64,000 nucleotides of DNA from Psococerastis gibbosa (taxonomy: Eukaryota > Arthropoda > Insecta > Psocodea > Psocidae): NCBI GenBank assembly GCA_963971405.1, contig OZ020485.1, positions 38,375,469 through 38,439,468 on the forward strand, in the 5' to 3' direction. Position numbers and translations under genes: made by a program. The notes beneath the pieces are model-generated. The model searched no databases, was not told where the DNA came from, and saw only the letters and a list, made by a program, of their open reading frames with translations. The first letter of the stretch is position 1, and each line of letters begins with the position of its first letter. Positions 33,479 to 45,400 of this stretch are shown piece by piece.

Positions 33479-33672
33479 CTAGATTATAACTGAAATTAGA
33501 GGATTTAGAAGAAAAAAACTGGACTTGGCGGGATTCGAACTCACTATCTACGGCTATCCGGGGCATCATCTTAACTGCTAGACCACAAGCCCGACAAGTA
33601 CAGTGGGTTCTAAATTCTAAATGCTAGACAGGTTAGCAGAGCTACATAATTATCTAACCGAAAAGGTATGTG
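33479..33672 (-). mobile_element. tRNA-hairpin family unit, minus strand
   Basis: The reverse complement of the unit at 5530-5760. The tRNA-like module is at 33592-33520 (box B GTTCGAATCC intact; acceptor GGGCTTG/CAAGTCC). It is followed by TTTTTTTC and the arm CTAATTTCAGTTATAA, and preceded by the shared stretch CTGCTAACCTGTCTAGCA. Confidence 0.7.
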
Positions 33673-33683
33673 AGCTCACTATA

Positions 33684-33797
33684 TTGCAGTATTATATGGT
33701 ACATAACAGACATTAAACTAATACTAACGTGGGTTCAAATCCCGCCAAGTAATTAGTTTAATGTTAGTGTTATATAGCCTACCATATAATACTGCAA
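33684..33797. mobile_element. short palindrome with a T-arm remnant in its loop
   Basis: 114-bp inverted repeat, TTGCAGTATTATATGG... to ...CCATATAATACTGCAA. The loop contains GTGGGTTCAAATCCCGCC, the T-arm and box B of the tRNA-like module. This shows the module lying at the centre of the hairpin. Confidence 0.75.
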
Positions 33798-33817
33798 GTG
33801 CAATATAGGGTCCAGAT

Positions 33818-34148
33818 CTGTGGCGTATCCAAGAGGGGGGGGGGGTCAGCGGGGTCCGGACCCCCCCCCCCCAATTTAGAAAAATAGCAATTTTTTTAGA
33901 TATTTATCTAAAAGAAATCGCTGAGGAGACCCCGGTCCCCCTTTTTCCAGTTTTGTTAATAATGTTATCGTCTGTAAAATCAAAATTTTTTGCCGGCAAA
34001 CTATTTCAGGCCTATCTTCTAAAAAACAATCCCCCGGGGGGGTGGGCGGGAGGCGGGCGCCAAATGAAACACCACCCCATAAACTTTATGAAAACTGGAA
34101 AACTGGACACCCCCCCCCCCAAAAAAAAAAATTCTGGCTACGCCACGG
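33818..34148. mobile_element. hAT-like MITE with 8-bp duplication GTCCAGAT
   Basis: 331 bp with terminal repeats CTGTGGCGTATCCA / CCGTGGCGTAGCCA and GTCCAGAT on both sides (33810-33817 and 34149-34156). Contains several poly-G and poly-C runs. It abuts the palindrome ending at 33797. Confidence 0.87.
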
Positions 34149-34457
34149 GTCCAGATTGTTCACTTTGACAAGTTGAAGTCAGAGGTCAGATCGTAATATG
34201 AAGCACTGTATTTCGCCAAGCTATTGTATATCGATGGTTAGATTATACCTTACAGCTGAGAGTCTTAGACCATGCATTAGTACCTACCTAGGCAGTTTAT
34301 GTGTATTCAAAAGATAAACTAAATTAAGATACCTATGAAATTTATTATTTCAGCTGAAATTATTTTGTAAGAACCTAAACATTATGTAACTGATAAGTTA
34401 CCTACGATCATCGTATTTTTATATGCAAAACATTGCCTACCTAACAGTGGAATAATA

Positions 34458-34903
34458 TAATAACGAAGGCTTTCACGGCCGGAGTCTAATAAGGGGACAG
34501 AAGAATCCGGGCTAATAGGCCGTGGTCAATTTGAAAATAGGCTTCTAAACGTTTCGTCTACAACTGCGGTCGACATCTTCAGTGGCACTATGTACACTTC
34601 TATGGTTGTATCGTGGAGGTACCGTAGCATCTGACTGACATACTGGTGCAGGTATGGATCGGTGCGCAGGCACTCGCGATTCTGATTGGATCGGTGCGCA
34701 GGCACTCGCGTTTCTGATTGGATCGGTGCGCAGGCACTCGCGTTTCTGATTGGCTCGTTGGCGTCATTCTCTTTGTTGATGTTAGAAGTGTACGTGTACG
34801 TAGTGCCACTGAAGATGTCGACCGCAGTTGTTGACGAAACGTTTGGAAGCCTACTTTCAAATCGACCACGGCCTATTAGCCCGGATTCTTCTGTCCCCTT
34901 ATT
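34458..34903. mobile_element. inverted-repeat element with 12-bp duplication
   Basis: 446 bp. Arms of about 100 bp (34491-34590 and 34802-34903) read inward GGGGACAGAAGAATCCGG, then GAAACGTTT-type and GACATCTTCAGTGGCAC. The middle holds three near-identical 33-bp units with GATCGGTGCGCAGGCACTCG. It is flanked by AGTGGAATAATA (34446-34457 and 34904-34915). One arm extends about 30 bp further (CGAAGGCTTTCACGGCCGG). Confidence 0.8.
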
Positions 34904-35246
34904 AGTGGAATAATAGTAAATAATAGTATAATAATTCATAATACTTTATTATTATTCTGATGACATAGACAATTTCAAGAGTGCGGTCGTTCTAAATTTT
35001 ATAACATCTAGAGCTAAGTTATCGCAAAAATACGTCAAGCCCTAATAATTAATGGAGAATGCCAGATGCCCATCGTTCAAAAACCGTGTGTGTCTTCTTT
35101 GTTCATGCACATTAAAAATTCAAGAACCAAAACTTCGATGATGAAGTGCCCATACCAGTTATTGATGAGGCCGCCTGATGAGCTTCGACCGTTGACCGTT
35201 GTAAAAAAAACTCGCGTGACGTAGAGTGAGTCTATGTGGTAGTTAA

Positions 35247-35253
35247 TATAAAA
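35247..35253 (+). promoter_or_regulatory. TATA box upstream of CSP-4
   Basis: TATAAAA lies 37 nt before the CSP-4 ATG. A TCATTA initiator-like sequence about 30 nt downstream would give a very short leader. CSP-1, -2 and -3 have no such box and instead show a splice acceptor before the ATG. Confidence 0.5.
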
Positions 35254-35289
35254 CGCATTTCACACGGCTGCCTACTGTCATTAACCAAG

Positions 35290-38200
35290 ATGAAGTCTAT
35301 CTGTGCAGTGCTAACGCTCGTCGGACTGGTGGCCGCAGTCCCCCGCCCCGAAACCTCAACCTTTACCACCAAATTCGACAATTTCAACGTTAAAGAAGCT
35401 ATGGACAATGCAAGGCTACGACAAGGGTATTTCAACTGCGTAATGACCGGTAAAAAATGCACACCCGAAGGAGAAACCCTTAGGAGTAAGTAGTTTTTTT
35501 TGCTTTTATATAGCTTTATTAGCAGGCCCCGACCATGGGATTTCGCCGCACTGGGCAACAAGTTTTCCAGCGCTTTACCCCTATTAAAAACAAAATTGTA
35601 AAAAATAAGACTAAAGTAAAAGGTGTAAACTCTAAATGTATACTTTAATTAACTTGGGTAAACACTAATGCTACAAATGTCCTTCGTTCAGGAAAATTTT
35701 TGAAAATTTGAAAATTCGTAATTTCTCATAAATTGGTGCATGTCAGGTATTGTACTCAATTCATTATCATCTTTCATATACATTTTGAAATGGGCGGCAC
35801 ACTCGTTTTCAAAATCTATTCCATTGTCATTTGGGTAGAATTCGCGCAGTTTGTTTGCAGTTTGTGCAATTTCTTCTTTCTTCGATGTGGTCTATAAGAT
35901 GTCAGTACTTTTCGTCATTTCTCCTGGCGCATTTCTACAATTTGCCCTGATCAATTTTGCAAATTTGCCCATTTACAGGACAGGGCCTGTTTATTAGATG
36001 GAAAACAATTGAAAATTTATTATCTAGCCATTCATAGTCCTTTGGAGATCCTACCAGGGAGTATCTCCCGGTATATGTTCTCGTTCAAACTTTACATTCT
36101 ACACGTTAATCCGACTCACGCACCCCTTCTTTACGTCAATTCCTTTGCCCATAATCTCTTTGCTCCCTAAATAAAATGGCAACCTAGTAATTTTGGAATT
36201 GTATGGTGTTTTATTATACATTTCGAAACATTACTCATGCATTTGTATAAAAAATTCAGTGTACAGTGAGGTGCTCACGCTCAAAAAGGTACGATATCTT
36301 GCATATGGTACAGATAATGCGACCACTAATAATTAACCTCAAACCGGGACTATGACCCTTTTTTTATTAGGCTACATAAACCTTGAGTAGACTCCTGGGG
36401 AACAAGGGTAGACAAAATTATTAGGGATGATAAAATTGATATACTACCCACATTTTGTTCTATATTTATCAGATTGTAAAATTTATCTCATTAAGTCCGC
36501 CGCGGTTTCAGTGTTAGGTCTGCGTGGAACTCGTTACAACTATTTTAGTTGTTAACTGTTTTCGGAAACCGGAGCATTTTCGTGAAACATAGACCAGGAC
36601 AATTTAGCGTTCCAAGCCTCATTTTGGGGACACCGGGACATATGGCGAGAAAACGGGACCAATGGTCGCCTTATGTATACAGTACTTCCCACTGTATGTG
36701 ACATTTTATAGTCCTCAAGCAATGGTGAATTTTGTCAAAATTCTAAAAAAAAAGCTCATTTTGTCTAATCATCAATTCTACTAGTAGATAGTATTGTATG
36801 GTTTATAATACAGACTTAGGCTGAAGAAGCAACCTTCTCGATATATCAGAAATCAGACAATCAAGTAGTGCAGAGGTTGTTAGTTCGAGTCCCACACTTG
36901 CTACATTTTATGGCCATGCTTCGGAGGGCATGTAAAGCAGGTGGTTCCGGGCTTTCTTAGTTGAGTGTAAGAAAGGGCTTTATAGCCTTAACTCCGTTAG
37001 ATTGGCTTAGCAACAGAACAAAAATCTTTATTTATTTAGAAATAACATGATGGCCCGGCAAGGTATAGATCGTCGGTTTGAATCTCGCCAAGATTTTTCT
37101 TCAGTCTATAATGTCGTATATAATTCTACCCAAAGCTCGGTCAATAAAATTTGAGGGGGGATAGGTAAAAGTTCATAAGAATTAGAGAATAATTGTGATA
37201 TGAATCAATGAAATGAAATGAAATAAATTGAAAACTCCTTCAATGTTGTTAGAAATGGAGAGTTGTGTCGAGATAAAGTTGAAGTATGTCATTAAGGATT
37301 ACTTTTTAAAAAAAGTCTACTCATGCCACCCTACATGCAAAAGAAACTGAAATGAAAGAAAATTCGACATTGTATGTGTTTTCACATACCTCTTTCAATA
37401 TATGGAACTGAACCAAAGACCCTATCTACAAAATATATTATGTTTTCTTAAGCAGAATTTTCATAAACAATACCTAAATAAATAAATAATACATAAATGT
37501 ATTTTGTCTTAGATTATACATATAAAATAAGCAAATAAAGAACGTTTAAGGTAAGATCGTCAAATATATTTAATTAATAATATACTACATACGTTATACG
37601 TTAATATCATAGTCAGTTTTAGGTATATAGTAATACGTCATTTCCCTACGAGATGGATCTTACCTACCGTTTATTACTATTTTTTTCAACTCTGTTGAAG
37701 GAAATGAAGCAATATATTTATTTCAATACATAAATGAACAAAAACGTATAATTTATCTCTTCGTGACTACACCATGCTAGTTAGTCGTATGGGTTTTCAG
37801 TAATCTGCTTATTTTATTGCTTTGCAATTTATACGTAGTATAGTATAAGGAAAGCTTTGTGATGGTCAAAATTTTCGACTCCGAGATTTAAACGGATTTA
37901 CACGTTTTGAGGTCCCAGGAACCCAAATACGAAATGTCTGTCTGTCACTCTGTCTGTCACTCTGTCTGTCGCTTTGTTGCTCTGTCTGTCTGTTAATCGA
38001 TTTCCGGGCAAAATAATCGGTCGATTTTGATTAAATTTGGCTTGTAGGTTCACAAAAATCATACCTCGGCACCATTGTTTTTATTTTGGGCTAACTCAAT
38101 TTTGGGGGTTTTGTTATAAAAAAAAACTCCCAAAACAACGCCTAAAAAAATTATTTCTCAAAAATTGTTCCAACGATTTCTTTTAAATTCACATATTGTA

Positions 38201-39418
38201 GTCGTTATTAATGTTAAGGGTAAAAAAATAAAAATAAGTCCATTTTCATGAAAAATTACTAAAAAGTAAAACCGTAAAACAGATTGCTTTCCAAAAAAAT
38301 ATTTGGTTCTGTGTAAAAAATTATTTTTTGAATAAATTATAGAAAATTCACACTCCAATTTATAGCGTGCCGTGTCATTGGTCATTGTTACTACAGTTAC
38401 AATGTACTGGTCTGTTCGTTTCAGAATATGCAATCGAGTTTTAAGGGGTTTTTAAAACATTGAGGTGGAATCCCCCCCCCCCCAGGGATCCGAAATTAAA
38501 GCATAGGAAATTATTTACTATGAAATTACAATACATTAGAGCTATCTACTAATTTATGAATTGGAAAGCATGTTCGAGTAAACTTGGACCGGTTCTTTCA
38601 TATTGTATAAGAGCAAATTAACGTGAATTTTTTCACACCCCAAAAAAATTTGGTCTATCTAGTCACAAATCAGGGCCTAGCTCTTCTATGATTCCCCAAA
38701 TGTCATTCTGTACCCACGGACTGACATTTCTTCTTCTTCTTCTTCCTCTTCACTGGTAGTGCCGCTTGCGCAGCGTGAGGGGGTCGCCCCATACCCATTT
38801 CTTGATCTCGCCCCGGTCGGACGCTAACGCATTGTTTTCCCTCTTGCTCCGCTGACACAAATCATTTAAAATACTGTAAGTACCTATGCGTACCTTGTTA
38901 AGGTAGAATTCTGTCAGTTATTGATAGGGCCTTTCTCATTGTATCATACCTTTTGAAACTGAAATCTAACACATAGGCACTGTATCAGTTGTGACTACAG
39001 TCATATATAACTCTATTATGTAACATTGACTTTTTTGTTCTATTACTAAGCCAACCTAGCGGAGTTAGGGCTGTAATGCCCTCTCTTACACTGAACTAGG
39101 AAAGCCCGGGACCGACTGCTTTACATGCCCTCCGCAGCATGGCCAGAAAAAGTAGTAAGTGTGGGACTCGAACCAACAACCCATTAGGTGAAAGTCGGAG
39201 TCTATACCACTACTCTACAAGTCTTTTCTTTTATAATTTCAGAAGCCATCCCTGAAGCTGTCGAATCCGACTGCAAGCCTTGTAGTGAGAAGCAGAGGGA
39301 ACAAACGGAATATGTTCTTAGGTACCTTCATGACAACGACAAGCCAAAGTTTGACGCACTCACCGAAAAATTCGACAAGGATAAGAAACTGCAGAAAAAA
39401 TATGCCCATAAGCTCTAG
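35290..39418 (+). CDS. chemosensory protein CSP-4, divergent, two exons
   Basis: Secreted chemosensory protein. Exons are 35290-35485 and 39243-39418, joined across a 3757-bp intron (GTAAGT donor, AATTTCAG acceptor). The product is 123 aa. I chose the ATG in CCAAGATGAAG because it begins the signal peptide MKSICAVLTLVGLVAAV; an in-frame codon 18 triplets upstream would spoil it and lies before the TATA box. Mature features are TFTTKFDNFNVKEAM and cysteines in FNC-VMTGKKC and SDC-KPC with exact C-x6-C-x18-C-x2-C spacing. The usual DKGPC and LPDAL are replaced by TGKKC and IPEAV, so this is the most divergent copy. The intron holds a Helitron-like element, tRNA-hairpin family pieces and two SINEs, one ending about 20 nt before exon 2. 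Confidence 0.93.
36785..37110 (+). mobile_element. tRNA-hairpin family copy split by a SINE
   Basis: The arm at 36785-36860 (GTATTGTATGG, GCAACCTTCTCG) and a decayed tRNA-like 3' half at 37055-37100 (GGTTTGAATCTCGCC) are separated by the SINE at 36861-37038. It lies in the CSP-4 intron. Confidence 0.55.
36861..37038 (+). mobile_element. tRNA-derived SINE in the CSP-4 intron
   Basis: Partial head with box B AGTTCGAGTCC, the block CATGCTTCGGAGGGCATG, a GGGCTTTATAGCC hairpin and a TTTATTTATTTA tail. Nested in a tRNA-hairpin copy. Confidence 0.8.
37819..38597 (+). mobile_element. Helitron-like element in the CSP-4 intron
   Basis: 779-bp copy from GCTTTGCAATTTATACG to GGACCGGTTCTT, with a degraded GTCT tract near 37938-37993 and the conserved CGATTTTGAT core. 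It accounts for about a fifth of the CSP-4 intron. Confidence 0.7.
38728..38862 (-). pseudogene. short LINE 3' relic in the CSP-4 intron
   Basis: TTCTTCTTCTTC followed by TAGTGCCGCTTGCGCAGCG and CCCATTTCTTGA parallels 11430-11500, the end of the same LINE family. Confidence 0.5.
39036..39223 (-). mobile_element. tRNA-derived SINE next to the CSP-4 exon 2 acceptor
   Basis: Nearly full-length minus-strand copy. Head at 39223 (box A TAGAGTAGTGG, box B GGTTCGAGTCC), tail side at 39036. It ends 19 nt before exon 2, leaving only the polypyrimidine tract and AG between. Confidence 0.82.
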
Positions 39419-39642
39419 ACTTTAAAAATTACCGCAATGAACTGGACAAAGAGACTTGAAATGAAAATATTATGTCACTATTCGAAGGAAAAATCAATCC
39501 ATCATACGATCAATTCTAAATGTTGGTAGTTGTTGAAATGAATATAATTTTATTTCTCAAAACAAAACACTGTTTCTTCAATCTAAGATAGTAAGTATAG
39601 TACCTAAATTTAAGAAGATTAAGACGAATGTATTGCAACGAT

Positions 39643-40012
39643 TACAAATAAAAATAAAAATAATAAAGAAACTTTGCACCAATTCCACTAAATAAATTTA
39701 TATTGTGACAGTTGTCACAAATATACCTTATTTGGCGGTGGACATGCAAGAACTGAGATTCTACAATTACAAATAAATATAAAAATAATAAAACAACTTT
39801 GCCCCAATCCCATTAAATAAATTTATATTGTGACAGTTGTCACAAATATACCTTATTTGGTGGTGGACATGCAAGAACTGAGATTCTACTATTACAAATA
39901 AGTATAAAAATAATAAAATAACTTTGCACCAATTCCACTCAATAAGTTTATATTGTGACAGTTGAAACGAATAAACCTTAATTAATTGGTGGTGGTCATG
40001 CAAGCACTGAGA
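39643..40012 (+). repeat. 125-bp tandem repeat 3' of CSP-4
   Basis: About three units (period marks at 39681, 39806 and 39931) with TATATTGTGACAGTTG and GGACATGCAAGAACTGAG. It begins about 225 bp after the CSP-4 stop; the repeats carry several AATAAA. Confidence 0.85.
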
Positions 40013-40250
40013 GTCTGCAATTACTCTTCATAAGTCAATTCGTAGTTTATAAAATAACCAAAAATTCAAGAGTTTCTCCAGTGACTTCGTGGAAGTGATA
40101 AATTACAGAAAAAAATAATAAAACAACTTTGCACTAATTCCACTAAATACGGTATACAATTTAAATTTATATCGTGAATTTTGGTTATTTTATAAACTTA
40201 CAACGAAATGACTTATATAAATGCACAGTAATTGTAGAATCTCAGCTCTC
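40000..40250. repeat. inverted repeat following the 125-bp array
   Basis: Arms 40004-40074 and 40172-40249 share TTTATAAAATAACCAAAA and AGAntCTnCAATTAC in opposite orientation. The left arm grows out of the last tandem unit. Confidence 0.7.
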
Positions 40251-40499
40251 GAATAAAAATAAGTTAACACTAAACGGCATAGTAGGTCCACTGATGCCTA
40301 CAATACTGACTAGAACATAATCCTTTTGTAGTAGTTGAGTCGGGTAGGATGAAATAATGGTAATTTGATTTATTGTTATAATGCTGATAATAAATACATT
40401 CACTTCTATTTATCTTACCTATTATTTGAAAGTCGTGAAGTCCCAGAATAAGGAAGGTCTCATCCAAAGGAAAAAAAATTACACTAGCTTACTCAGGGC

Positions 40500-40672
40500 T
40501 TAAGCCTGAACTTTTTCGGTGGGGGGTGTCCATCTGACGTCACCGGAGTTGAGGTAACGTCAATACATTTAAAACTCTAATCTAAAACTATCTAGTGTAC
40601 GCCGCAAATCATTCGGGGGAGGGGGTCCACCTGGACCCCCCTTCCTCTGGCTACGGCCTTGCACTTACTTTA
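40500..40672. repeat. degenerate hAT-like MITE
   Basis: GGTGGGGGGTGTCCATCTGACGTCACCGG and GGACCCCCCTTCCTCTGGCTACGGCC match the interior and right end of 32111-32284 inverted. Left end lost. Confidence 0.45.
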
Positions 40673-41734
40673 CTTTATCCAACGCATACCGCTATCTGGT
40701 GCCACGTCTGCAGTAGAGAGAAGTAAGGATCCTCTGAATCTACGATGATACTTGGAACACTTATAGAAATCGAAAATACTCGGTGTTTCGCTTATGCAAG
40801 TTTTCGAATAAACAAAGTTCCTCATGTGTCATCCTGTCGTATTATATGCGAGTGCATGTTTTGAAAACAAAAGTGGCAACTTACCGCTATACCAAGTTGA
40901 ATCCAGCGGACCAGAGCAGGTTCAAAGATGCAGATAACTTGGTCGTGTGCACAGTGCCGGTAGGGAAACATGGTAGGACTTGTCCAGGTTACCTCCGAAC
41001 TAATCGTTTGACTTCCCTGTGTTTCCCAAGTGGTTCGGAATCCACTATAATCAGGAGGTCCACTGTCCTATGGACCCACACCGTGGCCTGAGACTGTATC
41101 CAACCATGCTACTACTACAATTTCCGTCCATTATTAGGTACATATTTATTAATTTGGTTCCTTTTTGTGCGTTGCTAGGCATTTGAACTTTATGACACAG
41201 TGCGCAAGTATATTGCCCCAGATGCACAAACTGTATATACTATATTAGCGAGGGTCTCATCCTTTGCCCAAGACTGAATGCATAGAATTATTCCCAGAGT
41301 CGACTCTTCGGTTTCCTTATGGCCTAGTCAACCAAATCTCTCTGCTAGGGACCTGGCTAGGGTATGAACTATGTCATTTTTTGGAATTATCCTGCCTCCA
41401 ACTTCCAAGACATAATGTCGGTTTTTATTTTCCCTAATCTTGAAGGAAAAACCATTGTCCAGCTCCGTATCTCGCCGCGCAGAAAAACGGCTGTCACCCC
41501 GCGGGACACCCAGCTGTTAAACGTGGGAATCACCCCGCAAGCAGCCCTGCTTCACATTATGAATTTATCGTGCAATTTAATAACTTTGATTTTGATTTAC
41601 ATTAGGGTAAATTTATATGGAAAATAAAGATACTTTTCTTTCTTTCATTCTTTCTCTCTTCATAAGATCTTTTGATGAAACTGAAATTTCAGCTCCAGTA
41701 GTTTCCTTGCTATCCAATGTATACGTCAAAATAA

Positions 41735-41990
41735 GGAAATTTTTTACGAAAGTTGTCAATTTCGAGATTTAAACGGATTTTTGGTTTCAAGGACTCAGAA
41801 CATCAAAAAGTGTCTTTTTTTTAACCAAAGTCGGTCTTCCAATCTGAGTGTATTTCGATTTTGGGCCATACTACATGATAGATTTTGATTAAATTCGGCA
41901 TATCGGTTAACAAAATTATTGTCCGTGGGATAATTATTTCACTTTTTCATTCCCAACGGGCCGCTGTCTCGAAAAAGTTTTGGTTGTTTA
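41735..41990 (+). mobile_element. fragment of the Helitron-like family
   Basis: Contains CGAGATTTAAACGGATTT, ATTTTGATTAAATTCGGC and GGTTAACAAAATTATTG in the family order. Both ends are lost or unrecognisable. Confidence 0.45.
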
Positions 41991-42463
41991 AGACAATATT
42001 TATATAGATATTTTTTTTTTTAAATAGAGGAAAATGAAATGAAAATAAAATATGCAGTATTATGTTAGCACGTTGTACTTATCTGCCCCGTCTGCACAAT
42101 TAAAATATTGTTCTATCCAATAATTCAATGCTTTAAAACAGGGAAAATCAAAATTCTCATAATGATTATAATTATATCATTCCGCCCATTAGGCTACACA
42201 CACAAATTAAATATTAAAACAACCGGTTGTGTTTTTTGTTTGTTTGTTTGACGTAAAACTGTACGAAGTTACTTTATTCACAACGAGTGATAGTTAATTT
42301 TTCAAAGTTAATAAGGAGACTACTATGTATAGACCTACATACTAAGTGATCAAATAAGAAGGCATATTTGGGTTAACCCTTACCGGTTCATCTATTTGTT
42401 ACAATTAATCCACAAAATATCTTCTAAATATCATATATACATGTTTTTGGCCGGTATGCAACC

Positions 42464-45400
42464 TTAAGGTAAAACAATGCCGCGCTCCTTGGCTTCCTCT
42501 TCGTAACTTTTCCTGTAGACACCATCAGGGTCGTATTTGGCTTCGAGTTCCTTAAAGGCGTCGGGATTGTGTTCTATTAGGTGGCGGATTACTTTCTCGG
42601 ATGTTTTTTGCTGCTTCTCATTGCATTTGGAGCATTTGGTCACAAGAGCATCGGGTAGAAGACCTGTAATGAATGAAATTGGTTCCGTATAGAACAATAT
42701 AGTACATTTATAATATATAACACATTTACACACCCAGGAAAAAAAAGGAAAAAAAAAATGTTTGTTATCATCCCACAAGGCTGGAATGGTATTAAGAGAT
42801 AATCGTTGCATGGTTGGATCATGTCTTAATACTATGCATTCGTTATTATTCCGATTCATTACGTTTCTGTCTGCTGAAACATGAATTTCCTAGATTTGGC
42901 AGGTGTTGCAGGTACTAAAGAAGGTGCGGTTAATTTTTTTGATGGAAGGAAGGCTTACAATAGCCTACAAGAAAAGGAGAACTAAGACTGTGGTCGACAG
43001 CCATTTGTGCAAATTTTAAAGAATACGATATATGTATATCTGATTTTCGGACTCTTTAATAATATACAGTATATGAATATAAATAAATTACAATAATATC
43101 AGTATGTAAACAAGCTTACAATACTGTTTTCTATATAATATGTTGTTATACCTACTGTATATTAATTGAAACCCCGAAAAAAGCTATGTAGGATGATAAC
43201 GAAAAAGGCCCAAAAATACAATAGAAACTTGTGACTATAAAATGGTAGACCGATATATATATCGACAAACAAATTTTGTTGCTCATCGGATTTATTAGCG
43301 GTGAGTCATGATTTGGACTGCTACCGCGATTACTATGAGTCTAACATTAGGCTCATAACGATTTGATAATAGTGATAGTACCAAAACGATCAAGTCAAGT
43401 TTAAGGGCAAGTTTGGGATACAGAACCGAAGGACGCAGTGTCAATGTCAAGCGCGACCTGAGTACTAGACAGGTTCAAGTTCTTTAAGACAGGTTTATCT
43501 GCATTTTATAGATATACGTGCAGATACTCATCTGTCCTTGGTTTACTCTTCTTTTTTAAGTTACAGCCGGCTGGCTGGTTGGCAGCAACATGTGGCATCG
43601 ATGCCTCCACTCCCCTCGATCCTGGCACGCCCTCTTCAGTTCCACGTATGTACTGGCCCTACGCCTTCTATTGTTGCAGCTTACGAAGTTCTCGTGTCGA
43701 AGCAAATGTCCGATCCAGTGAGCTCTTCTTTTACTTATCGATGCAACCTCAACCAGAGCTTTTATTTCGCTTACACTGGTTACATTTACTCTACTAGTAT
43801 CATATTTTCATGTATTCACAATACCAGCCAGCAATCAGCATTATGAGCAGCTCAGCAGCTTAAATGTAATACTATATTAATACCGCAACTAAAATATATA
43901 CTGTATATACTATATATATATATTGCTTATAAATGTGAATTGCTTTGCAGTCTTGCCTTCTTCTTCTGTTAATGTCTCTTCTATCGATAATTGGCAATAA
44001 CAATTTTCCCTTGGATGATAACGTGCAGAAGGCGAATTTCCTAATCACATGTTAGTTTCCGTTTCTTTACCGTCAGCAGCAGCAACTCGGCGTTTGAACT
44101 TATTCGCCCCAGGACCTCAGCATTAGGCATCGTAAAATGTCTTATGGTCCAATAGCATTTATAACGTAATGTGTACTAACATTAAAGGTACCACAATCTA
44201 GCGTTTATAAAATATAAAGCATTGCGCTACTGTAAATAAATAAATAAATAATAATTTATATATAAGCAAATCTCAAAGTTCAATAAAATGCAAATCTTAT
44301 ATATTTATTATATAATTATTATATTTAAATTCCTTCATGGCATAATTTTGTTTTACTAAATTACAATCTACGGCCGTTGGACCTGAAAACCTTAAAGAAG
44401 TCCAAGTCCTCAAGAACCGTAATAAACTAAGTAAAAACATTTTAAGTCGCTCTGCCTAATGTTTGTTCTCATGCATAATTGCCTTAAGAATGAAGATGAC
44501 TGTAATTACAGTAGGTCAACATGTTGAGGATGTGGTTAGCCTTGAATGCTATTGTTGTATTGTATGTATAGTAGGTACTTAGTTCAAACTCCAGGTACCT
44601 GAGTTACCAGCATTCATGGGCCTAGCGTGACACAACTCATGGGTAACTGCATAATATTGCAAAACACTCGTATATTATGTGAGAAAACATAATTTATGGA
44701 AATAAGTTATCGAATTTTACCACTGCAGTACGTAGCAAGAGTAGCAAATGCTACAGCAGCCCGATCGAGGCGATTATAATACCGGGGTTAAATAAACACC
44801 CTAGGATTATAACTGTAAACAAAGAAATTTTGAATAGCACTTTCCATTATATAATATAATTATATATACATAATTATAATTATCTTGTTTACATTTTTAT
44901 TACCAGGGGATTAAATAAATACCGGTATTATAATCGCCTAGATCAGGCTGCAGGTCTCGTGCTCAAACGCCTGTCCATAGTTTGCCCAGATTAAATCCCG
45001 AAAAGTTTATTTGTAACAGTTTTATTTTATTTAATACCCTAAACTTGAGAACCTACAGCAAACCAAAGGCCCCTTGCAAGAATTTGCTACAGGCCCCGCG
45101 CTGGCTTAATCCGGCATTGGATTTTACAATGAGACTCATTATAAATAAATAAATATTTATATATGTAAATACATACATATTTCTGTTAAATTATACAATC
45201 AAGTAATCAACAAGTAATTGACATAAAAGTATGAAGTAAAACCGTCAAAATATCGTCATTGTGCTAGTGCCTAGTGACAGTGTAGAAAGCTTTCTCTAAG
45301 AGAGGTCTCTAAGCAATTTAGGGAAGTTAGTAGCATTGCTCGCCGCTCTCAGTCCAATCGAGAGTTTTCTAAGGTAGGGCGAAACCTTGTAGTATAGGAT

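Noticed and set aside
35236-35289. Upstream in-frame start for CSP-4
   Set aside because: It would put a charged leader before the signal peptide and would start before the TATA box.
39643-40012. Possible repeat-spacer array
   Set aside because: The 125-bp units are contiguous and AT-rich, with no unique spacers.
41364-41627. ORF of 87 codons containing RISPRRKTAVTPRDTQ
   Set aside because: No recognisable domain or splice context, so unsupported as a gene.
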